Assembly: GCA_023935145.1 (NCBI GenBank) | Contig: CM043702.1 | Coordinates: forward strand, 58,043,501 to 58,107,500 | DNA: 64,000 bases | Direction of reading: 5' to 3' | Source of the DNA: Bretschneidera sinensis | Lineage: Eukaryota; Streptophyta; Magnoliopsida; Brassicales; Akaniaceae | In this document: in pieces, positions 33,767 to 45,656 of the stretch | Numbering within the stretch: the stretch's first letter is position 1 | Layout of the letters: each line of letters begins with the position of its first letter | Made by a program: the position numbers and the translations under genes | The notes under the pieces: generated by a model | The model's input: only the letters and a program-made list of their open reading frames with translations | What the model was told of the DNA's origin: nothing | The model's database searches: none

Positions 33767-36353
33767 AAAACTATATGGAAACTGCTCAAGTGAATATTGA
33801 TATGTAATCTTTTTCAGCTTTTTCATTCCCAAAAAACTTTTCATATATGTTTATAAATTTGGTTCTTTTGAGTGTTTTGTTTTTAATGGTGTGTACACAA
33901 ATCATCTAAACAGAGTTAAACAGTCTTGAACACTACATGGAAATTGTTATTTGGATATTGACATGGGCATCATCTTTCTTCATCTTTTTAATTCCAAAAA
34001 AAAAAAATTCACGTGTTTATAAATTTGATTTATATTTCAAAAAAATTAAATTTGAATACAAATCTAAAAAAAATTGGATTACCTTTGTGTTTTTGGATGG
34101 AAAATGGCTGGATTACGAATTACCTTGAAAATTTTGAAAATTATAAAAAAAAAAAACACATAATGAAAGAGTGTAAATTTTAATTTGATAAATTTAAAAT
34201 ACATACGGGAACTTTGTAGGAATATCTCCTTAATTTTCTCAATAAAAATTACTCCAACTAAGTGTAATTGACACGATTTTTTAAATATATATAAAACGTT
34301 TGTCCCACTTAATTTTAAACTTATGCTATCTAATTAAGTACTTGACAGCGTTTTTTAATTTTGTCCATAAGCAGTCTTGGTTTAACCCTATAATCAAAAA
34401 GCAATTTTTCAAAACTTCATAAATTATTATTAAAAATTTTCGATTTCTAAAGAGTTCTCTAGAACCAGATCCGTAGTATCACCGCTCATTAATCCCACAT
34501 CTATGATATGTATAAAAATAATAAAATTAAAAACAAAAAGCATATATTAATCTTCCAAATAACCACTGAAAGCACAATTATTCAAATATAATATAGTGGC
34601 AAATTAAAATATTATCTTTACAAATATGGGTTTATGACAAACTAGAACATCCATTAAAAAAAAAAAGCATAAAGACAAATTTGGGTTTTGAAATATTATC
34701 AAACTGGCGTTATTTTTATTTTAACTTTAACAACATAAAGAGTATATTTTTCGCGATAGAAAAAATTATGGTAAAAGTTCGTTAAATTTTACTAGAAAGA
34801 TTTAGACAAAATTTTGGCTCTATAAATGATAAATAAATCTTGTTTTAGCTCAGTCATCCATATTCTTAGAAAAGCTTATTGAGGCAGATAATGTGAGAAT
34901 CCCCATGCTTAGACATGTAAAGACTGACATGTCTCGTACAATTTATTACTATAAATATAAATGGGGTATTTTATTGTGGAAAAAAAATTAGATAAAAGAA
35001 TTATTACAAATCAGTACACTATTTTGATAAAAAAAAATTTGATAATTTTTTTATATCTTTTGAAAATTTTATTGATAATTTTTAAAAATTTATTAATAAA
35101 TTCAATATAAATATAAGATCTAAAAATTAATATTATTATTAAAAATTTTAAAATTATTAATAAAATTATCAATAATAATTTAAGCTCGAATCAACCAATA
35201 AATCATCCAATCTTGGACCTTAAAAAATTGGAAAAGGGGCATAGTTTTCACTGGACAAGATTTAGTCAGAAGATAGAGGCCACAAATTTTTTTGAAAATT
35301 TGTAAAGATCATGGATAATATCCTAAATTATGTGAAAGCAAGAAGATAAAGCTTGTGTGGATATATAGAAGGTTAAAATAGTCAAATAAAAAAAATAGAA
35401 AAAATAATATTATCCGATAGGAGGGTTGCGCGCCATTCAATACCCACAACGTCATGAATTTAGTAAAGCCATTCGAAAAACCTCCCACAATATCCTCAAC
35501 TGCAAAATTTAAACTGAGCAAGGATATCCTGCTTTGAGCTGCATTGTAATTGGTGGTGGTTACATAGCGTTCAACCTATTAATGGGGCAAATGCCCCCAT
35601 TGGTCCTATAGTTTGATGTTTTTGTCAAATTGTTTAATTTGGTTAAATAAATTTTAAAAATTTAAATTAATTCAATTAAGTTATAGTAATTTTAATATAG
35701 TTCAATTTAGTTTTTTCATTAACTTCTTTCAAATAATAAAGTCTTTCCTTTAACTTTTCTTTAACTTTGATAATTTACGCATCAAATTAAAATATAGGGA
35801 GGATTTTTCTATGGTAAGAATCGGGATTAATAAATCGCCCTTTTCTTGTGGTACAACCAATCTCCCATCTTTTTTTTTGGTACAATCAATCGTCTATTGT
35901 TGACTGCAAATCAAAAAACAAATGTGTTGACTAAACACAAGGGCACAAAGCTTGTGATAAAGTGAGGATTCAAAACCAAAACATAGAGAAGTGTTAACTC
36001 TATCGAACTTGTCACATTTATTATTAATGATATATTTTGTTGATCATTTGATTCTTGAGCGAAATTTAAGCAAGAGAATTTTCGTTGTTTTTTGTTCACA
36101 TAACTAAGAATTTAGTGAGGTGGACATCTTAGGTAGTAGAAACTAACATATTTAAGGAAAATTTAACAAGGGGCTTAATTAGACCAATTTTTTTTTGTGA
36201 GACCAATGATATGATTTAACCTATTAAATTTACTAGTAAGATAACAGTTGATTTTGACAGCCATTAATACATTAGAGATTATCATAGCTAAAACGAAGGA
36301 TATAGATGAACTCATGGATCATATATCATAGACAAGGTTAAAAAAAATCATAT
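33452..36353. other. Non-coding, AT-rich, with a (TA)n microsatellite
   Basis: (TA)n occupies about 33724-33764. The rest has homopolymer runs and no supported reading frame. A segment near 35580 (GGGGCAAATGCCCCCATTGG) contains a short palindrome. Confidence 0.6.
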
Positions 36354-36358
36354 ATAAG

Positions 36359-37026
36359 TGTTGATGAAAAAAAAAAAGATGATGAATGATACCTGGTCTT
36401 TGACAGACTTCAACGGTGTGTTACTCGGAGTCAGTCTGGACAGGAAAGCTTCAAAGTGGAGTGTCTCCTCTACGCTTGAGATATACGAATGCCTACAAAA
36501 GAAGTCTCACAGAGCGTTGTGCTCTGGGAAGGACCCTTCGATGATTTAGTCAGTAGGTGCTCTAAAAAAGGAGTAGATGAGAGAATTATGTCAAAGTGAA
36601 GGGATATTTGGGAGGATTTCATCGTATGTTTTCTATTTATTTTAGGAGTTTTCTCTAGTTTTACCTTTTACTATATGCTTTTCTCTATATGTTCATGTTT
36701 TTAAATGTATTCTTGTCTCTATTTATATCTTCGTATATGTCTCTTCTCCTTGAAGATGAGAGCCTCTTTATATAGACATTAGTGAGTCCCTTGTTTGAGC
36801 TTTCGAAATCGGGGACAATTGGGATATAACTCTTGAGCCTCGAGCCTTATGGGGGATGGCCTCTACTTGTAGGAAATGATTTCTGCCTGAGTTCTCATGT
36901 CAGGGCATCCAGACTTATGGTAGCGTGCACGCTACCATAGTCAGAATAGGTCTGGTCACTTCACTGCCCAGGGGTGCTTGGCCACGTGCTTGGTTCTAAT
37001 TCAGTCGAATTACTTTGGTCACATCA
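36359..37026 (-). mobile_element. 3' LTR of the 13.9-kb element
   Basis: 668 bp, minus strand from TGATGTGACC at 37026 to CATCAACA at 36359. It is clearly homologous to 49571-50249 but with many differences and small indels, so the insertion is not recent. Confidence 0.88.
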
Positions 37027-37740
37027 TATGCCTCCCATTCCCTGAGAGATCTAAGAAGATTCCTTTTGGGAGTATTTTTTCTTATTGCCCCTAGGAGATC
37101 AACGTTGGGACCTTGGCCTGGAGCTTAAATTCTTCAAAAGCGGGGACTATATGGCTTGAACCTTAGTTCTCGTACGGTAAGAGTCAAGTGCTTAAAGCTT
37201 GTATGAGCCAAGGTAAAATTTATTGGTCTTCCGAGGTTTTTACTTTCATATTGAGAGAGTTTTTGTGATCGAGACCAGACTTTCTCACATGACTAGAGTT
37301 GTGCCTTTTGTCGAGGTTGTTTTGTTGAAGTGCCATGATGCCGGTCCCTTTTTCTCCTGAAGATTTTTGTCAAATCGAGCCAGGATTTCGTCCTCACGAA
37401 AACATGACTAAAGCTGTCGTTCCTCTTTTGCTCGAATGAACTATGAGGCTCAGTGGGTGTAGTTATACTTTGCCAGGAACTGTATGGCTAGAGTCATTAC
37501 TCCACGTGGTAGGAATCGTAGGACACGAACCTTGGTTTCTTCATAAGCTAGATTGGGACTGCTTATCGTAGCTTCTTTTTTAGGGGTTTGTATGACTATG
37601 GCCTTGATTATGTGCTAGTGAAAATGTAACTAGAGTTGTAATTCATCTTTTTCTCGAGTGAACTGTGAGGCTCAAGGGTTGTAACTCTACTTCAGTGGGA
37701 ATTGTATGATTGAAGTCACTACTCCACTGTGGTATGAATC
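37027..37740. other. Internal non-coding region next to the 3' LTR
   Basis: It contains the polypurine tract at its left edge and diverged units related to the minisatellite that follows. No reading frame is supported. Confidence 0.5.
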
Positions 37741-38765
37741 ATATGACACAAACCTTTAAACCTTTTGTTGTAATTCCTATTGATCGAAGTGGAACTGTAT
37801 GACTGCGAAATCACTTAGTTCCACGTCGAGAGGAATTGTTAATTGTAGTCAACTCTTGAAGATGGGCGATGTAACTGAATTCATAATTCCTGTTGACCAT
37901 AATAGAATTGTATGGCTTTGAAAGCACTTAATTCCACATCAGGATGAATTGTTGACTGCTTGAAGATGAGCAACATGACTAAAGTCATAATTTCTGTTGA
38001 CCGAACTGGAACTATATGGCTTCAGAAGCACTTAGTTTCATGTCAGAAGGAATTGTTGACTGTAGTTAACTCTTGAAGAGGAGTGGTATGTCTAAAGTTG
38101 TAATTCCCACTTATCGGAGTGGAACTGTATAGCTTCAGAAGCACTTAGTTCAGCCTCGGGAAGAATTGTTGACTGTAGTCAACTCCTGAAGAGAAGTGAT
38201 GTAACTGAAGTCATAATTATTGTTGACTAGAGTGGAACTATATGGCTTCGAATGCGTTTAAGTCTATGTCGAGAGGAATTGTTTACTATAGTCAACTCTT
38301 AAAGATGAACAATGTGACTAAATTTGTAATTCATATTGAGCGGAGTGGAACTGTATTGCTTCGAAAGCATTTAGATCCATGTGATGAGGAATTATTGACT
38401 ATAGCTAACTCCTAAAGAGGAACAATATGATTAAAGTCATAATTTCTATTGACTGGGGTGTAATTGTATGGCTTTGGAAGTGCTTAGTTCCACGTCGGAA
38501 TGAATTTTTAACTATAGTAAACTCCTAAAGAGGAGTGAGGTGACTGAAGTCTTAATTTATGTTTACCGGAGTGGAACTATATGACTTCAGAAGCTATTAG
38601 TTCCACGTCGAGAGGAATTGTTGACTGTAGTAAAGTCTTGAAGAGAAGTGATGTGACTGAAGTCATAATTCCTGTTGATCCAAGTGGAACTATATGGCTT
38701 TAGAAGCGCTTAGTTCCATGTCATGAGGAATTGTTAACAGTAGTCAACTCTGAAATTTTGGTGAG
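37741..38765 (+). repeat. Minisatellite, about 113-bp unit, nine copies
   Basis: The anchor GGAACTGTAT or a variant recurs at 37791, 37904, 38008, 38121, 38234, 38347, 38459, 38573 and 38686. Spacing is 112-114 bp, except one 104-bp step. Each unit includes GAATTGTTGACTGTAGTCAA, which itself contains TTGACTGTAGTCAA, a near-palindrome. Copies are diverged from each other. Confidence 0.9.
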
Positions 38766-39449
38766 CCTCCATTTTTGAACAAGTTTTGATTTGATTGGGC
38801 TTAGATAGAACTATGCAGCTTCGTAGGCTTTGGGCTTTATGTGAGCTGGACTTTGTGTGCGTCTTTGTTTTTAGATTTGGTATTGTTAAGCCAACCAGAA
38901 GGTTTCGATTAATGCTTTAAAACCCACAAGCTTGTGTCGAGATATTTTGTTATCCCGAGGTGTCTCTATGAGCTATCACATTTAATGACCAATGTTTACT
39001 TGAACTACCCAAAGAATTTTTTGTCAGTGTGTAGGGCACATTAATCACGTGTTATGGAAACGGTTTGCTTGACAGAGGCTATTTAAAGGGTATATTGCTT
39101 TTTACTCCATTTTTCTTTCCTTCATTTTGATTACTTTCCAACTTTCTGAGCGCCATGTTTCTTGTACTTTTTAGGATTCTTTGAGAATCTTATTATTCTT
39201 TTGGGTTTCTTCAAGCTTTCGATCTCTTTCTTCTTGCTTCGGTAAGTTTTTTTTCTTCTCACTTTTCTTTTTTACTATCACACCACGTCTGCTTTTAGGG
39301 CTAGTAGGTCTCAAATAGTGAGGACTGAGAGGAGAGAGGTTGGTATCGAAAATAAAGAAATGATGGCTTTTGCTGGTCAGGTTTTTTAGGCTGAGGAATC
39401 CCAAGTCAAATTTCAAAAAATGACATAGAGTCTATACCCACAAGGTTTT

Positions 39450-39990
39450 TTCTTCCCCTTGAGTGGAGAGTTAGTGCATCTTGGTCTTGATGAAAGGGCT
39501 TATACTCCCTTAAGGGACGAGGGACCGTTCTCTCTCTACTGTTATCTAAAGGCGAGATTGAGATTCCCTATCAATCCTGGTGTTAGGGAGATTATAAAAA
39601 TTATTATGGTATCTTCCCTATTCAGCTCTCCCTCAACAAGATAAGGTGCATTGTGGGATTTATGCTAGCTTTAAGGAAGCACACTGGGTTCAGCAGGAGA
39701 AATGAGAAGTTTAAAGTGCGGATGTTCAAGTGGATCTACACATTGAAGAAGCATGCCGATAATGGGTGGTTCAGTTTCTACCCAAAGAGCGAAAGGAAGA
39801 TTCTAGACACTTCTTCCTCGATTAAGAGCTGAAATGAACATATCGTTTTCATAGAGGAGCCAGAATCCCATCAAGTTTTGCTGGAGTTGAACTTCGAGGA
39901 GATACCTGATCAGAGGGAACCTATCTTATGTGATGAGGAGTAGCAGGTGGTCGATAAGGTCGTAGGAGCTAAGGTTAAGAATATCTGATA
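39450..39990 (+). pseudogene. Antisense gene of the element: N-terminal domain, decayed
   Basis: Plus-strand frames give PLRDEGPFSLYCYLKARLRF followed by FPINPGVREII. After a shift near 39610 come LSLNKIRCIVGFMLALRKHT and KVRMFKWIYTLKKHADNGWF. This resembles the plant domain catalogued as putative gypsy-type transposon or Transposase_28. Its function is not known. It runs opposite to the polarity set by the LTRs and primer-binding site. Stops follow near 39828 and 39943. A TATA-like TATTTAAA lies at 39080-39087. Confidence 0.6.
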
Positions 39991-40102
39991 AGGACTTTAC
40001 TTACTCGTCGCTGTTGAGGTCTACTTGTTAGTTTGCACCTTCTTGGCTCTCTTGTTGGTAGTGGAGAGTTGTTTCTGACTATTCTTTTTTTTCCTTTATT
40101 AT

Positions 40103-41324
40103 TGTTGTGAGTTTTAAATTACTCGCAAGCGCACGAGTCGTTTGCAATATAGTGTTGTGCAAGTGCGAGGTCGAATCCACAGGGAATTGCGTTGTGAAAA
40201 TATAAATTTATCTAAACTAATCTTATCTTAACCTAGTTTCGAGTTTTGTATTATATGTTGCAAAATAAATAAAACCTAAACTAAATTGATTTTAAAAACT
40301 AACAAAAAGACTAAGGTTTCTGAATCCACTCCGCCAAAGTTAAGCATATATTTCAATGTTCTAAAAATAGCCTATCAAAAAATTCCATGAGTCCAACTTA
40401 AGACAAAAAACAACAAATATCCCAATTAAACCAAAAGCATCTAATGTATCCGCTCTTAACAAATCACAAAGGAAATCCAATTTAATCGAAAATAATTCGT
40501 TGTATCCATCAGATGAAACACAAGGAATATCCAACAGAACAATTTAAACTCAATCAATCACAAGATTAACTCAAATAATTGATAGAACATTTATACTAAA
40601 AAAATGTTAGATTTGTACAAGCAAATCTGAACTACTATACCAAACAACGGCGAGGCTTCATCTTTAACCTTAGCTGAAGATTCTAGCCACTCATAACTAT
40701 AAAACTACGATTCATAATAAAAGTGCTAAACATTAAACTAAAACAACTAAATAAAAAGACAAAAATAACTGTTCATGGGAGAAATTCCACTCGCTGATGG
40801 GTGGCACTTCCCCTCGTGGTAGCAAAGCCTTCGAGATCCACCAGAATACTAGCAGACGTCCACCAGTTAACACCAAAGTGGCCTAGGAATTGTACACTGA
40901 ATGATGAGGTCAGATGGTGTTTATATAGGGGGAGTACCGGAGTAGCATGGGTTGCAAATTCGATGTGGGATACTGCCCAAGTGCGCTCGATTGCAGAATG
41001 TTGCGATCGATCACAAGTGGGATCGATCGCATGTCTTGTGCGCACGATCACATGTACGCTCGATTGCGTGTCTGGTGCGCTCGATCGCAGGTGCACTGCA
41101 AACATTTCGATGTGGGATGTTGACCATGAGATCGATCGCAGCAAGTGCGATCGATCGCCATTGCTCTTGAAGCTTCACATCTCCTGAAATGCTTCATTTT
41201 CTCCACAAACCTATAAAAATACACAAAACACAAAAAAGACATAAAATAAAGTGAAATACTACTAACTAAGAGCATAAAAAATATAAGTTAAGGGTCTTAA
41301 ATATGTAATATTTAAGACTCATCA
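40103..41324 (-). mobile_element. 3' LTR of the nested Athila-like element
   Basis: It differs from the 5' LTR by scattered substitutions, many at CG within the CGATCG array, and by about one extra motif unit near 41050-41065. A terminal palindrome lies at 41294-41318. Confidence 0.93.
40921..41155 (-). promoter_or_regulatory. LTR promoter: CGATCG/GATCGATC array plus TATA
   Basis: Motifs occur at about 40982, 41002, 41021, 41040, 41056, 41078, 41130 and 41147, several with the 12-bp palindrome form GCGATCGATCGC or one change from it. CCCTATATAA on the minus strand is at 40930-40921. The 5' LTR has the same arrangement at 45213-45435. Confidence 0.6.
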
Positions 41325-41364
41325 AATACCCCCAAACTTATATTTTGCTAGTCCCTTAGCAAAA
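41325..41364 (-). repeat. Polypurine tract plus hairpin next to 3' LTR
   Basis: The plus strand has TACCCCCAAACTT, then TTTTGCTA-GTCCCT-TAGCAAAA (stem 41343-41350 with 41357-41364). It has the same position and order as 4549-4584, with different stem bases. Confidence 0.7.
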
Positions 41365-42640
41365 CAAAATAAAAAACTAAATGAGCACAAAGATTATAAA
41401 GATAAGTTCAGTATTCATGATATCCAAAAATTTAAGGAGCATTCAAAATCATGAGATTCATTCATGAGCAAGCTTAAATAAGTCAAACCCATCTTCACAA
41501 TGAATAAGAATTTAAAACTTAATTACTTACAAGAGGCATGGTAAGACATCACAAGCTTGAATCAGTGTAAAGTGAATTAGCATATACAGATGAGGTTTCC
41601 AAATAACTTCAATGTACAAGGTAATCAAGTCTCAAGATCCACAGAATTTCTCATCAGACAGAACAATGATGGCATAGTTTTTTTTTGTTTATTTATTTAT
41701 TTATTATTATAAGGCTCTGTTATGTTTAATTCCCTTAAGCTTTCTAATTGACCCATGTATCGAGTGTTGAGTCAATGACTCCCAAACCAGAAGGTTTTAG
41801 GGCATTAGGTGTAAAGACACCCCTAAGGACTTACTAACTCGAGTAAAAAAGGCTACGAAATTAAACCAGCCTTAATACTACCAAGCAAAATTTCACTTTT
41901 TGACGTGAACACTCACTGCTTACTGAGACAAGAGGTCCAGTTACTTAGTGGAAAGTTTATTGATGATCATCATTATAAATAGTAGTAGTATTATTTGTTT
42001 TTTTTTATTTTATATGCCCAAGTGTTTATCCAACAAGTCATCCGGTTTCAGTTAAGACAAGGAAACGCATACATTCAACTCACATGTTATACCTCACACA
42101 AATATGTGTTAATGTGCTCGTGTTAGATTAGATCAAACATGTGAATTCTGGAAAATGCCTAAAGCAAGTAGCTAAAGTTTAAACTCTATCATCAGATCAT
42201 GTGTTCAAAGTTTTAAACTCACCAATGAAATCACATCACAATTTTTCAGATCAACCAAAATTTTTAGACGAACATGAACATGCATTTATCTTTACGACGA
42301 AAAGACAATAAATTAGGAAAAAGTGTCTGATGTGTCTCACATACCCCCAAACTTAAATTACACATTGATCCTAATGTGTGACTAATATGAAAAGAGCTGA
42401 CCTGAGATATGGAGAACTATCTGGACTGGTATGGCTCATAGCATACCCCCAAACTTGAACTGAAGTACGCGTTGTCCCTGAAAAATAAAAGACTGGAAAA
42501 CAAAAAATACTAGAAACAAACATTAATCATAAATACGTAAAATAATAAATAAACATAAAGGATAAGCTGTGGGGTGCCTCCCATGAGCGCTAAGTTTAAC
42601 GTCTTCAGCCAGACCCAACATTAGTAATCATGCCCAACTA
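41365..42640 (-). mobile_element. Spacer of the nested element, with two more polypurine modules
   Basis: Non-coding. ATACCCCCAAACTT recurs at 42341, followed by ACACATT-GATCCT-AATGTGT (42360-42379). It recurs again at 42443, followed by a decayed hairpin. GGGTGCCTCCCATGAGCGCTA near 42574 marks the junction region where most of pol is deleted. Confidence 0.6.
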
Positions 42641-42644
42641 AGCA

Positions 42645-44300
42645 CTCCACCATTTGATCAATAAATGAGAATGAAAAATGATCAGTCCTTGTGGCAGTGT
42701 TCAGTTTACGGTAGTCGATACACACTCTTCACCCTGACTGAACATGAGTTGGCACCAATTCGTTGTCCTTATTCTTCACTACCATAAATTCAGCACGTTT
42801 GGGCACGACATGAATCGGGCTCACCCACTTGCTATCAGAGATGGGATAAATGATCCCCGCATCTAACAGCTTAATTACTTCTATGCTCACAACCTCTTGC
42901 ATAGCTGGGTTGAGCCTTCTTTGTGGCTCCCTTGATGGCCTGGCATTCTCCTCCAAATGTATCTTGTGCATTACCAATGAGGGTCTGATTCCCCTGATAT
43001 CCTCAATAGTCTAACCGATAGCTTTTTTATGCTCTCTTAAGACATCTAATACTTTCTCCTCTTGAGCCTTACCCAAATCTGAAGCTATAATCACAGGCAA
43101 ACTATTGGCTGAACCTAGGAACTTATACTTAAGATTATCTGGTAAAGGCTTAAGTTCCTTCTTGGGGGTTTCAAGTGCGGCAGTCTCCTCCGTCTTAGTG
43201 CTCTTCCGAGGAGGAGACTCCAAAATAGCATTCACTTGCTCAAGTAATTTATCTAAATCCAAATCCTCTCCAAATTGAGCAAAGCATGCCTCTAGGGGGT
43301 CCTCAATGCGGGATTCATCCATAGTCTCCTCTGTCTTACTGCTCTCTTGAGGAGCAGACTCCAAGATAGTATTTGCTTGCTCAAGTAACTTATCTAAATT
43401 CAAATCCTCTCCAAACTGAGCAAAGTATGCCTCCATAATATCCTCAGAGTTCCCTTCTTTCTTGGGCACTTGTAGTCTCTCAGGGTAAGGCACTTTAGGA
43501 AAAAATGACCTAGGGAGATCCTTAATAATACGAGTGGCTATAGATGGCTCAGCATCTCTCTTCTCATTGTTGCCACTTTCTTGCCCTTGGTGCATAGCAG
43601 GGTTCTCTTCCACTTGATTGTACACTTGTCTCCCAGACAAGTATGGGACAGTTGATTGCACTTGTTCTTGCCAATGCATAGGAGTTGATAAATTTTCCAC
43701 CGCAAACTGTTCCTTTGGGTTAGGATCAGGTTGACTGGGGAACTCTTCATTCTCTCATTCACCCACGTAACTTGCGATTTGATCTATTTGACTCTCTAGC
43801 TTGGCAATTGCTTATGTATTTTCTATTGTTGCACTCATTACTTCGCTCATGGATTGGCTAGTCATTTTCATGTACTCTTTAAGGGTTTCCTCGAGTGACT
43901 GTGAAACTGGAGCTGGTGTTTGAATGGAAGCTTGGTAAGCAGGTAATGGTGCTAGATAGGCTAAGTGACTATAACTTAGAACTGGCAGAGGAAATTCGGG
44001 AGGGTATTGAGTGTGAGCTTGATAAGGGGCTCCTCCCTAATTCCTCAGTTGGTTCTACGTCCATGAAAAATTAGAGTGGTCCCACCACCCTGGATTGTAC
44101 GTTTCGGAGTAAGATCCATTTGACTCGACAAAAGCCGGCATTGATGGACAATTCTGTGCTAAATGTATAGGACTAGCACAGATGGAACAGCTATCAACAT
44201 TGAATGTGTTGGCAGCATTGATGGACGGGCCGGTCGTTTTCATGTACTCCTTAATGGTGTCCTTTAAAGACTGTGAAACCGGCGCTGGATTCATCCACAT
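42645..44300 (-). pseudogene. Gag C-terminal region fused to RT start, Athila-like
   Basis: 44300-44055 has the zinc knuckle CSICASPIHLAQNC and the gag end YNPGWWDHSNFSW. 43700-43011 covers the region that precedes RT, including KELKPLPDNLKYKFLGSANS and KVLDVLREHKKAIG. 42977-42729 starts RT (EENARPSREPQRRLNP, LLDAGIIYPISDSKW), and CIDYRKLNTATR continues after a stop. Homology ends near 42645. The protease region and the rest of pol are missing. Within 43241-43440, a segment containing FAQFGED and DKLLEQ occurs twice in tandem. Confidence 0.85.
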
Positions 44301-44369
44301 TTTTTTTTATAACTAACTAGTAGAAAAATAAAATCAATTCAGACAAAAAATTTTCACAAACCAAACAAA

Positions 44370-44387
44370 TCCCCGGCAATGACGCCA
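44370..44387 (-). other. Primer-binding site, tRNA-Asp type, two mismatches
   Basis: On the minus strand TGGCGTCATTGCCGGGGA, six bases after the 5' LTR end, matches the tRNA-Asp site at 1838 except for two transitions, both at former CG positions. Confidence 0.88.
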
Positions 44388-44393
44388 AAAACT

Positions 44394-45600
44394 TGTTGTG
44401 AGTTTTAAATTACTCGCAAGCGCACGAGTCGTTTGCAATATAGTGTTGTGCAAGTGCGAGGTCGAATCCACAGGAAATTGCGTTGTGAAAATATAAATTT
44501 ATCTAAACTAATCTTATCTTAACCTAGTTACGAGTTTTGTATTATATGTTGCAAAATAAATAAAAGCTAAACTAAATTGATTTTAAAAACTAATAAAAAG
44601 ACTAAGGTTTATGAATCCACCCCGCCAAAGTTAAGCATATATTTCAATGTTCTAAAGATAGCCTATCAAAAAATTCCATGAATCCAACTTAAGACAAAAA
44701 AATAACAAATATCTCAATTAAACCAAAAGCATCCAATGTATCCGCTCTTAACAAATCACAAAGGAAATCTAATTTAATCGAAAACAATTTGATGTATCCA
44801 TCAGATAAAACACAAGGAATATCCAACAGAACAATTTAAACTCAATTAATCACAAGATTAACTCAAATAATTGACAGAACATTTATACTAAAAAAATGTC
44901 AGATTTGTACAAGCAAATCTGAACTACTATGCCAAACAACGGTGAGGCTTCATCTTCAACCTTAGCTGAAGATTCTAGCCACTCATAACTATGAAACTAC
45001 GATTCATAATAAAAGTGCTAAACATTAAACTAAAACAACTAAATAAAAAGAAATAAATAACTTTACATGGGAGAAATTCCACTCGCTGATGGGCGGCGCT
45101 TCCCTTCGTGGTAGCAGAGCCTTTGGGATTCACCAGAATGCTAGTGGACATCCACCGATTAACACCAAAGTGGCCCAGGAATTGTACACTGAATGATGAG
45201 GTCAGATGGTGTTTATATAGGGGAAGTCCCGGAGTAGCATAGGTTGCAGATTCGATGTTGGATACTGCCCAAGTGCGCTCGATATCAGAATGTTGCGATC
45301 GATCGCAAGTGAGATCGATCGCATGTCTTGTGCGCATGATCGCGTGTCTGGTGCGCTCGATCGCAGGTGCACTGCAAACATTTCGATGTGGGATGTTGAC
45401 CATGCGATCGATCGCAGCAAGTGCGATCGATCGCTATTGCTCCTGAAGCTTCACATCTCCTGAAATGCTTAATTTTCTCCACAAACCTATAAAAATACAC
45501 AAAACACAAAAAATACATAAAATAAAGTGAAATACTTCTAACTAAGAGCATAACAAATATAAGTTAAGGGTCTTAAATATGCAATATTTAAGACTCATCA
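44394..45600 (-). mobile_element. 5' LTR of the nested Athila-like element
   Basis: 1207 bp. CGATCG array at about 45275-45435, TATATAA on the minus strand near 45219, terminal palindrome at 45570-45594. It retains more intact CGATCG cores than the 3' LTR. Confidence 0.93.
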
Positions 45601-45656
45601 ATTATCATTGCTAGTACTTGTTCATTTATGATAATCTCTCTTTTGTAAAAGACACC

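Larger units (their letters stand above)
40103..45600 (-). mobile_element. Nested Athila-like deletion derivative, 5498 bp, TSD ATTAT
   Basis: The LTRs are 40103-41324 (3', 1222 bp) and 44394-45600 (5', 1207 bp), both reading TGATGAGTC to CTCACAACA on the minus strand. ATTAT flanks both sides (40098-40102 and 45601-45605). It has a tRNA-Asp-type primer-binding site at 44370-44387 and a polypurine tract AGTTTGGGGGTATT next to 41324. Internal coding is reduced to part of gag and the start of RT, so it depends on other elements for movement. Confidence 0.95.

Noticed and set aside
35574..35840. MITE-like start GGGGCAAATGCCCCCATTGG
   Set aside because: No matching inverted end or target duplication could be found.
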